From NCBI RefSeq assembly GCF_022698165.1, contig NZ_JALDAY010000010.1, forward strand, positions 248,001 to 312,000: a stretch of DNA of 64,000 bases. Reading direction: 5' to 3'. A program made the translations under genes and the position numbers. This stretch comes from Streptomyces cylindrosporus (lineage in GTDB: Bacteria; Actinomycetota; Actinomycetes; Streptomycetales; Streptomycetaceae). Positions 34,244-42,907 of this stretch are shown here, one piece after another (the stretch's first letter is position 1; the number at the start of each line of letters is the position of its first letter). The notes beneath the pieces are model-generated. The model had not been told where the DNA came from. It saw only the letters and a list, made by a program, of their open reading frames with translations, and did not search any database.

Positions 34244-34380
34244 GTTGACAGCACGCCACAAACCGCACCATCCCGGCAGCCGGTGTCCGTAACCCCGGAC
34301 CCCGCCGTTCCCCCGCACTGTGACGTGTGGCACGATGCGTGCCACCCCCACCGGCACAGCCCTCACAGGAGACACTCCTA

Positions 34381-34953
34381 GTGCAGCAATCCGCCGTTCC
34401 GGAACTGGCACACACGCACACCCGTCCGATCCACTGGGTCGCCACCGCCACGGCCGTCGCCGGGGTGATGGCCTTCTCCTCGCTCCTGCAGCCCAACTCC
34501 GCGACGGCGGCCCAGGCGGCCCCCGCCCGGCCGAAGCAGGCCCACGCGGCCGCCGCCCCCGGCACCGCCGGCGTCGACTTCCCGATCACCTGCGGTCCGG
34601 TCAAGGCCGTCGTGCAGAAGAAGGCCACCGGGGACCTCGACGGGGACGGCAATCCGGAGACGGTCGCCGTGGTGCACTGCGACGCCCCCATGGGCACCCC
34701 GCCCGACGGCGTCTACGTCCTCACGCGCGCGTCGGACGGCAAGGCCCGCGTGGTGGCCACCCTCGTCGACCCGAAGAAGGGCGACACGGTGAGTGACTTC
34801 GCGGTGCGTGACGGCGCCGTCGTCGCGAAGCTCCTCGGCTACTCCTCGGACGACGTACCGCGTTGTTGCCCGGACGTGACCGACAGCGCGAAGTGGCAGT
34901 GGAAGAACGGCGCGTTCGTGCGCTCGACACCCGCCGGTTCGCACAGCGTCTGA
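34381..34953 (+). CDS. Exported or membrane-anchored protein of unknown function
   Basis: This 190-residue protein starts at GTG after AGGAGA. One hydrophobic segment near residues 19-37 (HWVATATAVAGVMAFSSLL) followed by an Ala/Pro-rich stretch looks like a signal peptide or anchor. The mature part has a calcium-binding-like GDLDGDGNPETV loop, as in FG-GAP/VCBS repeats, and a late CCPDVTDSAKWQWKNGAFVR segment with a vicinal cysteine pair; further cysteines (ITCGP, VHCDA) could form disulfides outside the cell. I do not recognise a named family beyond this. It is monocistronic and converges on the ferredoxin gene. Confidence 0.8.
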   Translation: MQQSAVPELAHTHTRPIHWVATATAVAGVMAFSSLLQPNSATAAQAAPARPKQAHAAAAPGTAGVDFPITCGPVKAVVQKKATGDLDGDGNPETVAVVHCDAPMGTPPDGVYVLTRASDGKARVVATLVDPKKGDTVSDFAVRDGAVVAKLLGYSSDDVPRCCPDVTDSAKWQWKNGAFVRSTPAGSHSV

Positions 34954-35011
34954 ACCGCGCAACCGACGCCTGTGAGAAATCAGACAGTCGTAACAGCCTG
35001 TGCTGAAACGA

Positions 35012-35317
35012 TCACTCGGCGTCCGGTCCGTAGACCTCGACCCTGTCCGAAACTCGCCGTACATGAATGCAGTCGCCCGGGCACTCCTTCGCCGAGTCGA
35101 CGACATCCGTGAGAAGCGGCAGTGGTACGGGCGTTGTGGCGCCCCTGGCCTGCAACAGCTCGTTCTCCGAGCTCTTCACATAGGCCAGGCCGTCGATGTC
35201 CAGCTCGAACACCTCGGGGGCGTACTGGGCGCAGATGCCGTCGCCGGTACAGAGGTCCTGATCGATCCAGACCTCCAGCTCCGCGCCCTCGGTCACGGCC
35301 TCCTGCTGCACGCTCAT
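35012..35317 (-). CDS. Ferredoxin with a C-x2-D-x2-C cluster motif
   Basis: This 101-residue small electron carrier belongs to the single-cluster actinobacterial ferredoxins. The cluster loop reads CTGDGIC, so the position of the middle cysteine in a [4Fe-4S] site is Asp, and the distal ligand lies in ECPGDCIHV. Such proteins usually carry [3Fe-4S], but Asp can also ligate a fourth iron, as in Pyrococcus ferredoxin. The insertion SENELLQARGATTPVPLPLL between the halves is unusual. It starts at ATG after AGGAG and diverges from arc. The redox partner is unknown; cytochrome P450s and the F420 oxidoreductase are possibilities. Confidence 0.9.
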   Translation of the reverse strand: MSVQQEAVTEGAELEVWIDQDLCTGDGICAQYAPEVFELDIDGLAYVKSSENELLQARGATTPVPLPLLTDVVDSAKECPGDCIHVRRVSDRVEVYGPDAE

Positions 35318-35559
35318 GTCTCCTGCCGTTCCGGTTCGAGCGGACGGGAATCCGGCCAGCTCTGGCGGGTGTTGAACACTTCGACCCTACCTCCGGCGGC
35401 TTTCCAATCATGTTCGGTGGGTATTCCCCTGGCGTGAGGGAGAGCGCAAGGGTGAAGATCGGACACACCTCGACCGTCTTTGTGATCTAGGGGTTTCAAT
35501 CGACACCCACCCAGGTAGGGTCTGGAAGCGTCCAGCTCCCCTTGGAGGAGGTGAGGACC

Positions 35560-37326
35560 GTGGCAGCCCACGACGACGACATGAACCGCGGCATCCGCCC
35601 GGGACGAGGGTCCGACGACCCTGCCGGGCAGATTGCCTACCTTGAGCAGGAGATCGCCGTCCTGCGACGCAAGCTCGCCGACTCTCCGCGACACACGAGG
35701 ATTCTCGAAGAGCGGATCGTCGAGCTGCAGACCAACCTGGCCGGCGTGTCCGCCCAGAACGAGCGACTCGCCAACACGCTCCGTGAGGCCCGCGACCAGA
35801 TCGTGGCCCTCAAGGAGGAGGTCGACCGGCTCGCACAGCCGCCGGCCGGCTTCGGCGTCTTCCTGACGGCGAACGAGGACGGCACCGCCGACATCTTCAC
35901 CGGGGGCCGCAAGCTCCGGGTGAACGTCAGCCCCAGCGTCGACCTCGAAGAGCTCAGGCGCGGCCAGGAAGTGATGCTCAACGAAGCGCTGAACGTGGTC
36001 GAGGCCATGGAGTTCGAGCGCGTCGGGGACATCGTCACCCTCAAGGAGATCCTCGAGGACGGCGAGCGCGCCCTGGTGCTCGGGCACACCGATGAGGAGC
36101 GGGTGGTACGGCTCGCCGAGCCACTGCTGGACGTGAACATCCGCCCCGGTGACGCCCTGCTGCTCGAACCCCGTTCCGGCTATGTCTACGAGATCGTTCC
36201 CAAGAGCGAGGTCGAGGAACTCGTCCTCGAAGAGGTACCCGACATCGGGTACGAGCAGATCGGCGGACTGGGTGGCCAGATCGAGGCCATCCGCGACGCC
36301 GTCGAGCTGCCGTACCTCTACCCGGACCTGTTCAAGGAGCACGAACTGCGGCCGCCCAAGGGCGTGCTGCTGTACGGGCCGCCCGGATGCGGCAAGACGC
36401 TCATCGCCAAGGCCGTCGCCAACTCGCTGGCCAAGAAGGTCGCCGAGGTCACCGGCCAGGCCGCCGGCAAGAGCTTCTTCCTCAACATCAAGGGCCCCGA
36501 GCTCCTGAACAAGTACGTCGGCGAGACCGAGCGGCAGATCCGCCTCGTCTTCCAGCGTGCGAGGGAGAAGGCCAGCGAGGGCACGCCCGTCATCGTCTTC
36601 TTCGACGAGATGGAGTCGCTCTTCCGCACCCGCGGGTCCGGTGTCAGCTCGGACGTGGAGAACACCATCGTCCCCCAGCTGCTCGCCGAGATCGACGGTG
36701 TCGAGGGCCTGCAGAACGTGGTGGTGATCGGCGCCTCCAACCGCGAGGACATGATCGACCCCGCCATCCTGCGCCCCGGCCGCCTGGACGTGAAGATCAA
36801 GATCGAGCGTCCGGACGCCGAAGCCGCCAAGGACATCTTCGCCAAGTACCTGACCGAGCGCCTCCCGCTGCACGCCGACGACCTCGGCGAGCACGGCGGC
36901 AGCAAGACGACCACCGTCGAGAGCATGATCCAGACGGCCGTCGAGCACATGTACGCGGAATCCGAGGAGAACCGCTTCCTGGAGGTCACCTACGCCAACG
37001 GTGACAAGGAAGTCCTCTACTTCAAGGACTTCAACTCCGGCGCCATGATCGAGAACATCGTCGGCCGCGCCAAGAAGATGGCGATCAAGGACTTCCTCGA
37101 CCACAACTCGAAGGGTCTCCGCGTCTCCCACCTCCTCCAGGCGTGCGTGGACGAGTTCAAGGAGAACGAGGACCTGCCCAACACCACCAACCCGGACGAC
37201 TGGGCCCGGATCTCCGGAAAGAAGGGCGAACGGATCGTCTACATCCGTACCCTCATCACCGGAAAGCAGGGCGCGGACACCGGACGCTCCATCGACACGG
37301 TGGCGAACACCGGTCAGTACCTGTAA
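35560..37326 (+). CDS. arc: Proteasome-activating AAA ATPase ARC (Mpa)
   Basis: ARC forms a hexameric ring that recognises Pup, unfolds pupylated proteins and feeds them to the 20S proteasome. The 588-residue chain has an N-terminal coiled coil (about 23-93) that binds Pup, two OB folds (about 95-230), and an AAA module with Walker A GPPGCGKT at 273-280 and Walker B VIVFFDEMESLF. It ends in QYL, the penultimate tyrosine needed for docking on the 20S core. I chose the GTG at 35560, preceded by GGAGGAGG. The 242-base divergent gap with the ferredoxin gene should carry its promoter. A terminator-like hairpin separates it from dop. Confidence 0.96.
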   Translation: MAAHDDDMNRGIRPGRGSDDPAGQIAYLEQEIAVLRRKLADSPRHTRILEERIVELQTNLAGVSAQNERLANTLREARDQIVALKEEVDRLAQPPAGFGVFLTANEDGTADIFTGGRKLRVNVSPSVDLEELRRGQEVMLNEALNVVEAMEFERVGDIVTLKEILEDGERALVLGHTDEERVVRLAEPLLDVNIRPGDALLLEPRSGYVYEIVPKSEVEELVLEEVPDIGYEQIGGLGGQIEAIRDAVELPYLYPDLFKEHELRPPKGVLLYGPPGCGKTLIAKAVANSLAKKVAEVTGQAAGKSFFLNIKGPELLNKYVGETERQIRLVFQRAREKASEGTPVIVFFDEMESLFRTRGSGVSSDVENTIVPQLLAEIDGVEGLQNVVVIGASNREDMIDPAILRPGRLDVKIKIERPDAEAAKDIFAKYLTERLPLHADDLGEHGGSKTTTVESMIQTAVEHMYAESEENRFLEVTYANGDKEVLYFKDFNSGAMIENIVGRAKKMAIKDFLDHNSKGLRVSHLLQACVDEFKENEDLPNTTNPDDWARISGKKGERIVYIRTLITGKQGADTGRSIDTVANTGQYL

Positions 37327-37336
37327 CGAACAGGGC

Positions 37337-37379
37337 GGCTGCGGGTGCCCTCACCGGGGTACCCGCAGCCGACTGTTTT
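37337..37379 (+). terminator. Hairpin terminator with T-run after arc
   Basis: GGCTGCGGGTGCC (37337-37349) pairs with GGTACCCGCAGCC (37358-37370), 13 pairs including one G-U, followed by GACTGTTTT. It starts 10 bases after the arc stop, so dop and the genes behind it probably have their own promoter in 37380-37572. Confidence 0.85.
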
Positions 37380-37572
37380 GCGGGCAACTAACCGGAACAA
37401 AGGCGAGCAAGGCAATGACGCAAATGATCTCCCCACCAGCGCAAAGCCGTTCTAGGCTCTTCGGTACCGCCGAGTCGCGCAGTGCGGGGACGGGCACCGC
37501 ACACGCACCGGAGCGCCAGCGGTACTTGAGCGCCGCCCCCGACCGAGGGCGCCGCCGGGCAAGGAGGGCCGC

Positions 37573-39084
37573 ATGACCGTACGGCGAGTAATGGGCATCG
37601 AGACGGAGTACGGCATCTCCGTCCCCGGCCACCCCAACGCCAATGCCATGCTCACCTCGTCCCAGATCGTCAACGCCTACGCGGCGGCGATGCACCGGGC
37701 CCGCCGGGCCCGCTGGGACTTCGAGGAGGAGAACCCGCTGCGGGACGCGCGGGGCTTCGACCTCGCCCGCGAGGCCGCCGACGCCAGCCAGCTCACCGAC
37801 GAGGACATCGGCCTCGCCAACGTGATCCTCACCAACGGTGCCCGGCTCTACGTCGACCACGCACACCCCGAGTACAGCGCCCCCGAGGTCACCAACCCGC
37901 GCGACGCCGTGCTCTGGGACAAGGCCGGCGAGCGGATCATGGCGGAGGCCGCCGAGCGCGCGGCCCAGCTGCCCGGCGCCCAGCCGATCCACCTCTACAA
38001 GAACAACACCGACAACAAGGGCGCCTCCTACGGCACGCACGAGAACTACCTGATGAAGCGGGAGACCCCCTTCTCGGACATCGTGCGCCACCTGACGCCC
38101 TTCTTCGTCTCCCGCCAGGTCGTCACCGGGGCCGGCCGCGTCGGCATCGGCCAGGACGGGCACGAGCACGGCTTCCAGATCAGCCAGCGCGCCGACTACT
38201 TCGAGGTCGAGGTGGGCCTGGAGACCACCCTCAAGCGCCCGATCATCAACACCCGCGACGAGCCCCACGCGGACGCCGAGAAGTACCGCCGCCTCCACGT
38301 GATCATCGGCGACGCGAACCTCTCCGAGATCTCCACCTACCTCAAGCTGGGCACGACCGCCCTGGTCCTGTCCATGATCGAGGACGGCTTCATCGCCGTC
38401 GACCTGGCCGTGGACCAGCCCGTCCGCACCCTCCACCAGGTCTCCCACGACCCGACGCTCAAGCGCCTGGTCACCCTCCGCAGCGGCCGCACACTCACCG
38501 CGGTCCAGCTGCAGATGGAGTACTTCGAGCTGTCGCGCAAGTACGTCGAGGAGCGCTTCGGGTCGGACGCGGACGAACAGACCAAGGACGTCCTGACCCG
38601 CTGGGAGGACACCCTCAACCGCCTGGAGAACGACCCGATGAGCCTGGCCGGCGAGCTGGACTGGGTCGCCAAGCGCGAGCTCATGGAGGGCTACCGGCGC
38701 CGTGACGGCCTCGACTGGGACGCCGCCAAGCTGCACCTCCTCGACCTCCAGTACGCCGACGTACGGGCCGAGAAGGGCCTCTACAACCGCCTGGCGGCCC
38801 GTGGCCGCATGAAGCGGCTGCTGGACGAGGCGGACGTGGAGCGGGCCCGTACGAAGCCGCCGGAGGACACGCGCGCGTACTTCCGCGGACGCTGCCTGGA
38901 GCAGTACGCGGACGACGTCGCGGCCGCCTCCTGGGACTCCGTGATCTTCGACCTGCCGGGCCGCGACTCCCTGCAGCGCGTCCCAACCCTCGAACCGCTT
39001 CGCGGAACGCGAAATCACGTCAAGGAGCTCCTGGACCGCTGCCGGACGGCGGAAGACCTGGTCAGGGTGCTCTCCGGCGGCTGA
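37573..39084 (+). CDS. dop: Pup deamidase/depupylase Dop
   Basis: Dop removes Pup from substrates and, where Pup ends in Gln, deamidates it. It is a carboxylate-amine ligase homologue of PafA. The 503-residue chain opens with RRVMGIETEYGISVPGHPNAN, has the Mg-ATP site in LYKNNTDNKGASYGTHENYL, and shares INTRDEPHADAEKYRRLHVI with PafA. The longer segment after the first motif (RARWDFEEENPLRDARGFDL and onward) is the Dop-specific loop absent from PafA. It starts at ATG after AGGAGG. Pup is encoded downstream. Confidence 0.96.
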   Translation: MTVRRVMGIETEYGISVPGHPNANAMLTSSQIVNAYAAAMHRARRARWDFEEENPLRDARGFDLAREAADASQLTDEDIGLANVILTNGARLYVDHAHPEYSAPEVTNPRDAVLWDKAGERIMAEAAERAAQLPGAQPIHLYKNNTDNKGASYGTHENYLMKRETPFSDIVRHLTPFFVSRQVVTGAGRVGIGQDGHEHGFQISQRADYFEVEVGLETTLKRPIINTRDEPHADAEKYRRLHVIIGDANLSEISTYLKLGTTALVLSMIEDGFIAVDLAVDQPVRTLHQVSHDPTLKRLVTLRSGRTLTAVQLQMEYFELSRKYVEERFGSDADEQTKDVLTRWEDTLNRLENDPMSLAGELDWVAKRELMEGYRRRDGLDWDAAKLHLLDLQYADVRAEKGLYNRLAARGRMKRLLDEADVERARTKPPEDTRAYFRGRCLEQYADDVAAASWDSVIFDLPGRDSLQRVPTLEPLRGTRNHVKELLDRCRTAEDLVRVLSGG

Positions 39085-39273
39085 GGGGGTACCCGGACGA
39101 CCTCGGCCGGACAGGGTGGAAAGTCCGCCGTCCGGGAATCATCGAGGTGGTCCTCGTACGTTGGAGAAACTGCAGGGCCATTGTCGGACCCGGCTTGTAG
39201 GGTCTGATCATCACCGATCGGCAGGAATGCCGACCTGTCGACCATGTCGGGCGAACTGAGCGGGGTGAGGGTT

Positions 39274-39492
39274 ATGGCAACCAAGGACACCGGCGGCGGC
39301 CAGCAGAAGGCGACGCACTCGACCGAACAGGCCGAGGAGCAGACGCAGGAAGCACAGGCCTCCGAGGACCTCAAGGAACGACACGAGAAGCTGTCCGACG
39401 ACGTGGACTCGGTTCTGGACGAGATCGACGACGTACTCGAGGAGAACGCCGAGGACTTCGTTCGAAGCTTCGTTCAGAAAGGTGGCGAGTAG
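39274..39492 (+). CDS. pup: Prokaryotic ubiquitin-like protein Pup
   Basis: Pup is a 72-residue disordered tag attached through its C-terminus to substrate lysines. It starts MATKDTGGGQQKATHSTEQ. The C-terminal half carries the amphipathic ARC-binding region (LKERHEKLSDDVDSVLDEIDDVLEENAEDFVRSF) and it ends in KGGE. Because the last residue is already Glu, it can be ligated without deamidation. I chose the ATG at 39274; an in-frame ATG ten codons earlier is less likely. It is followed after 26 bases by the endonuclease VII-like gene. Confidence 0.97.
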   Translation: MATKDTGGGQQKATHSTEQAEEQTQEAQASEDLKERHEKLSDDVDSVLDEIDDVLEENAEDFVRSFVQKGGE

Positions 39493-39518
39493 CCTTCGGA
39501 TCGAAGGTTGCGGGGGAT

Positions 39519-40118
39519 GTGGAGTTGGCAAGCGAAGGGGACGTGAAGCGCTGCTCGCGGTGCACAGCAGTCAAGCCGCGAGCAGCCTTCGCCCGTAACA
39601 AGTCAGCCCGAGACGGCCTGCAGGCTTACTGCAAGGAGTGCTGGTCCGCATATCACCAGGCTCGGCAACTGGCCAAAGGGAAGAACGTCCGGCCCAGGGT
39701 GGAGACATCAGAGGGACACAAGCACTGTCGTGGCTGCGGGCAAACCAAGCCGCACAGCGAATGGCACCGCAACGTGACGGCGTCGGACGGTCTTGCCACG
39801 TGCTGTAAGGCGTGCAAGGCGGCGCGAGGCAGGCGGGGCCACCTCAAGCGCCAGTACGGCATGACCGAAGCCGAGCGTGACGAAATGGTCGCCTCTCAGA
39901 TGGGGCTCTGTGTGATCTGTCTGAACGCTCCGGCCGTTCATGTGGATCACTGCCACAAGACGGGTAAGGTCCGAGGCGTACTGTGCTTCAACTGCAATTC
40001 GGCCATCGGCAAGTTGGGAGACGATCCTGACGCCGTCCGCCGGGCCGCCGCTTACTTGGAAGGAAACGCGTGGAAGCCAACACTCGTAGCACCGGGCGTC
40101 TACCAGCTGCCTTCCTGA
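39519..40118 (+). CDS. Endonuclease VII-like HNH protein with zinc-knuckle repeats
   Basis: The N-terminal part has two similar zinc-binding repeats: CSRC...YCKEC (about 12-42) and CRGC...CCKAC (about 70-98). The C-terminal domain is of the phage T4 endonuclease VII type: CVIC, then VDHCHKTGKVRGVLCFNCNSAIGKLGDDP, with the ββα-metal histidines and two CxxC pairs. The 199-residue protein may cut branched or ordinary duplex DNA. The start is uncertain: GTG at 39519 or GTG at 39543. The gene lies between pup and prcB and overlaps prcB by 49 bases, so it is locked into the proteasome operon. Base composition is slightly less GC-rich than its neighbours. Confidence 0.85.
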   Translation: MELASEGDVKRCSRCTAVKPRAAFARNKSARDGLQAYCKECWSAYHQARQLAKGKNVRPRVETSEGHKHCRGCGQTKPHSEWHRNVTASDGLATCCKACKAARGRRGHLKRQYGMTEAERDEMVASQMGLCVICLNAPAVHVDHCHKTGKVRGVLCFNCNSAIGKLGDDPDAVRRAAAYLEGNAWKPTLVAPGVYQLPS

Positions 40119-40915
40119 CGCCTGGGTCCTCGTCGTTCATGGACTTTCTCTCCGAGCACCAGCCCGAGATGCTTCCCGGCAACCGGCAACTGCCGCCCAC
40201 CCAGGGCGTGATCGAGGCGCCGCACGGCACCACGATCGTCGCCGTGACCTTCCCGGGCGGTGTCGTGCTCGCCGGTGACCGCAGGGCCACCATGGGCAAC
40301 GTCATCGCGCAGCGGGACATCGAGAAGGTGTTCCCGGCGGACGAGTACTCGGCCGTCGGCATCGCCGGCACGGCGGGCCTCGCCGTGGAGATGGTGAAGC
40401 TGTTCCAGCTGGAGCTGGAGCACTTCGAGAAGGTCGAGGGCGCGCAGCTGTCCCTCGAAGGCAAGGCGAACCGTCTGTCGACCATGATCCGTTCCAACCT
40501 CGGCATGGCCATGCAGGGCCTGGCCGTGGTGCCCCTGTTCGCCGGATACGACGTGGACCGCGCGAAGGGCCGCATCTTCTCCTACGACGTCACGGGCGGC
40601 CGCAGCGAGGAGCACAACTTCGCGGCCACCGGCTCCGGCTCGATCTTCGCGCGCGGCGCCATGAAGAAGCTCTTCCGTGCCGACCTGACCGAGGACCAGG
40701 CCACCACCCTCGTGGTCCAGGCCCTCTACGACGCGGCCGACGACGACTCGGCGACCGGTGGTCCCGACGTCGCCCGCCGGATCTATCCGATCGTCACCGT
40801 GATCACCGAGGACGGCTTCCGCCGGCTGAGCGAGGACGAGTCCTCCGAGATCGCCCGCTCGATCCTGGAGCGGCGTCTGGAGCAGCCCGACGGCCCGCGG
40901 GCCGCGCTGCTGTAG
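40070..40915 (+). CDS. prcB: 20S proteasome beta subunit
   Basis: PrcB is the catalytic subunit of the 20S core particle. The 281-residue precursor has a 53-residue propeptide (with the typical MEANTRSTGRLPAAFLTPGSSSFMDFL opening) and is cleaved at HG-TTIVAV to expose the nucleophile Thr54. Lys and Asp of the active site lie in LAGDRRATMG and its surroundings. The GTG start, preceded by AAGGA, lies inside the endonuclease gene, which suggests coupled translation. prcA follows 60 bases later with its own ribosome site. Length and sequence agree closely with the S. coelicolor protein. Confidence 0.96.
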   Translation: MEANTRSTGRLPAAFLTPGSSSFMDFLSEHQPEMLPGNRQLPPTQGVIEAPHGTTIVAVTFPGGVVLAGDRRATMGNVIAQRDIEKVFPADEYSAVGIAGTAGLAVEMVKLFQLELEHFEKVEGAQLSLEGKANRLSTMIRSNLGMAMQGLAVVPLFAGYDVDRAKGRIFSYDVTGGRSEEHNFAATGSGSIFARGAMKKLFRADLTEDQATTLVVQALYDAADDDSATGGPDVARRIYPIVTVITEDGFRRLSEDESSEIARSILERRLEQPDGPRAALL

Positions 40916-40975
40916 CGGCGGCCGGATCTTGTGAAGGTGATCGCAGTGACCTCGACAGAAAGGGACGGATAACCG

Positions 40976-41740
40976 GTGTCGACGCCGTTCTATGTCTCAC
41001 CCCAGCAGGCCATGGCCGACCGGGCCGAGTACGCCCGCAAGGGCATCGCCCGAGGACGCAGCCTCGTCGTCCTGCAGTACGCCGACGGCATCGTCTTCGT
41101 CGGCGAGAACCCGTCCCGCGCGCTGCACAAGTTCAGCGAGATCTACGACCGCATCGGCTTCGCGGCCGCCGGCAAGTACAACGAGTACGAGAACCTGCGC
41201 ATCGGCGGTGTCCGCTACGCCGACCTGCGCGGCTACACCTACGACCGTGACGACGTGACCGCCCGGGGTCTCGCCAACGTCTACGCCCAGACCCTGGGCA
41301 CCATCTTCTCCTCGGCGGGTGAGAAGCCGTACGAGGTGGAGCTGGTGGTCGCGGAGGTCGGCGAGACGCCGGACGGCGACCAGATCTACCGGCTGCCGCA
41401 CGACGGTTCGATCGTCGACGAGCACGGCTCGGTCGCGGTCGGCGGCAATGCCGAGCTGATCAGCAACTACCTTGACCAGCGTCACCAGGACGGCATGTCC
41501 CTGGCCGAGGCCCTCAAGCTGGCCGTCCAGGCCCTGTCCCGCGAGTCGAACGGCACCCAGCGGGAGATCCCCGCCGAGCGCCTGGAGGTCGCGGTGCTGG
41601 ACCGCACCCGCCCGCAGGCCCGCAAGTTCAAGCGCATCGTCGGCCGTCAGCTGGCCCGGCTGCTGGAGGCCGGTGGCGCGGCCACCGAGGCCGAGAGCGC
41701 GGAGAACGGCGAGAGCTCCGAGAGTTCCGAGGACGAGTAG
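40976..41740 (+). CDS. prcA: 20S proteasome alpha subunit
   Basis: PrcA forms the outer heptameric rings that gate the core and bind the ARC tail. The 254-residue chain begins STPFYVSPQQAMADRAEYARKGIARGRSLVVLQYADGIVFVGEN, the alpha-type N-terminal helix (no propeptide, no catalytic Thr). The Lys pocket and C-terminal RPQARKFKRIVGRQLARLL are typical, and the last 20 residues are an acidic Ser/Glu tail. The start is GTG after AAAGGGA. It is the last gene of the pup-prcBA unit and ends at a 14-bp hairpin. Confidence 0.96.
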   Translation: MSTPFYVSPQQAMADRAEYARKGIARGRSLVVLQYADGIVFVGENPSRALHKFSEIYDRIGFAAAGKYNEYENLRIGGVRYADLRGYTYDRDDVTARGLANVYAQTLGTIFSSAGEKPYEVELVVAEVGETPDGDQIYRLPHDGSIVDEHGSVAVGGNAELISNYLDQRHQDGMSLAEALKLAVQALSRESNGTQREIPAERLEVAVLDRTRPQARKFKRIVGRQLARLLEAGGAATEAESAENGESSESSEDE

Positions 41741-41761
41741 CCCGCCTCGCCTTCACCCCTT

Positions 41762-41794
41762 CTGTGCCCCGGCCGGTCCTCGGCCGGGGCACAG
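41762..41794. terminator. Bidirectional hairpin between prcA and the LacI gene
   Basis: CTGTGCCCCGGCCG (41762-41775) and CGGCCGGGGCACAG (41781-41794) make a perfect 14-bp stem with a GTCCT loop between the converging genes. Confidence 0.88.
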
Positions 41795-41799
41795 GGCGT

Positions 41800-42816
41800 T
41801 CAGGAGGCCCCCGGAGGCGCTGTGGAGCCCCGTACGACCAACTCGACGGGGATGTCCCCGCCCTCGGGCGTGCGGCCGTCCAGGACCGCCAGCAGGGCCC
41901 GCATGCCGCGCTCGCCGAACAGTTCGGCGTCCAGGCGCACGGTCGTCAGCTCGGGGTCGAGCGCGGTGGCCAGGGCGAGGTCGTCCAGGCCCGTGACGGA
42001 GACGTCGTCGGGGATGCGCAGGCCCAGGCGGCGGGCTGCCTTGTAGGCGCCGGCGGCCAGCTTGTCGTCGTCGCAGACGAGGGCGGTGGGTCGGGGGCCG
42101 GGCGCGGCGAGGGCCGCCGCGGCGGCGGTCAGGGCGTCCTCGATGGAGATCGGTGCGCGGACCGTGCGGATGGAGGTGCCGGGTACGGCGGCGAGGCGGG
42201 CGGCGAGTTCACGCGCGCGTACCTCGAAGGTCCAGGAGGGCACGTCCGCCGCCAGGTGCAGGAAGCGGCGGTGGCCGAGGTCCAGCAGATGCGCGGCGAC
42301 CTGGCGGACGCCGTCCGCGATGTCCAGGTTCACCGTGGCCGCGCCCAGGCTGCCCTCGGGGTCGCTGTCCAGCATCACCAGGGGCAGCTGGTCGCCGCGG
42401 ATGGCGGTGAGGGCGTCGGCGGCCATGGAGGAGGCGATCACGCCGTCCAGGGCCGCCTGGGCGGACGCGAAGGGGTCGCGGGCCGGGCCGACGCCCTCGG
42501 GGGAGGGGTACAGGACGACGCCGAAGCCGTGGTCGGCGGCCACGCGCGCGGCTCCGGTGTAGACGCCCGCGAAGAACTCCGTCGTGAGGGCCGGGACGAC
42601 CAGCAGGACGGTCCGGGTACGCCCGAGGCGCAGGTTGCGGGCGGCGAGGTTGGGCCGGTAGCCCAGGTCGCGGGCGGCCTGGCGGACCCGCTCGGCGGTC
42701 GCCTCCGCGACCCGGCCGCGCCACTTGTCGCCCAGGACGAGCGAGACGGCCGCCTGGGAGACCCCGGCCGCCTGGGCGACGTCACGGCTGGTCGGGCGCG
42801 TGCTGCTGCGTGCCAC
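41800..42816 (-). CDS. LacI-family transcriptional repressor
   Basis: This 338-residue regulator has an N-terminal helix-turn-helix and hinge (TSRDVAQAAGVSQAAVSLVLGDKWRGRVAEATAERVRQAARDLGYRPNLAARNLR) and a periplasmic-binding-like effector domain ending ELVVRGSTAPPGAS. I chose the GTG at 42816, preceded by AAGGAG. It diverges from an MFS transporter gene across a 91-base gap with a palindromic TACGTAT/ATACGTA pair, so it probably represses the transporter and itself. Its inducer is likely a sugar or nucleoside carried by that transporter, which is an inference from the pairing. Confidence 0.9.
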   Translation of the reverse strand: MARSSTRPTSRDVAQAAGVSQAAVSLVLGDKWRGRVAEATAERVRQAARDLGYRPNLAARNLRLGRTRTVLLVVPALTTEFFAGVYTGAARVAADHGFGVVLYPSPEGVGPARDPFASAQAALDGVIASSMAADALTAIRGDQLPLVMLDSDPEGSLGAATVNLDIADGVRQVAAHLLDLGHRRFLHLAADVPSWTFEVRARELAARLAAVPGTSIRTVRAPISIEDALTAAAAALAAPGPRPTALVCDDDKLAAGAYKAARRLGLRIPDDVSVTGLDDLALATALDPELTTVRLDAELFGERGMRALLAVLDGRTPEGGDIPVELVVRGSTAPPGAS

Positions 42817-42860
42817 CGTGGACCCGCTCCTTCGCCTGGACGTGTGAACAGCGCACATGG

Positions 42861-42887
42861 TACGTATGGGAGGCGGGGTTATACGTA
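42861..42887. promoter_or_regulatory. Inverted repeat in the LacI/MFS divergent gap
   Basis: TACGTAT (42861-42867) and ATACGTA (42881-42887) are inverted copies spaced by 13 bases, centred between the two starts in an otherwise GC-rich gap. This is a plausible LacI-family operator pair. Confidence 0.5.
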
Positions 42888-42907
42888 AAACTTGGAGGCG
42901 GGACGAC

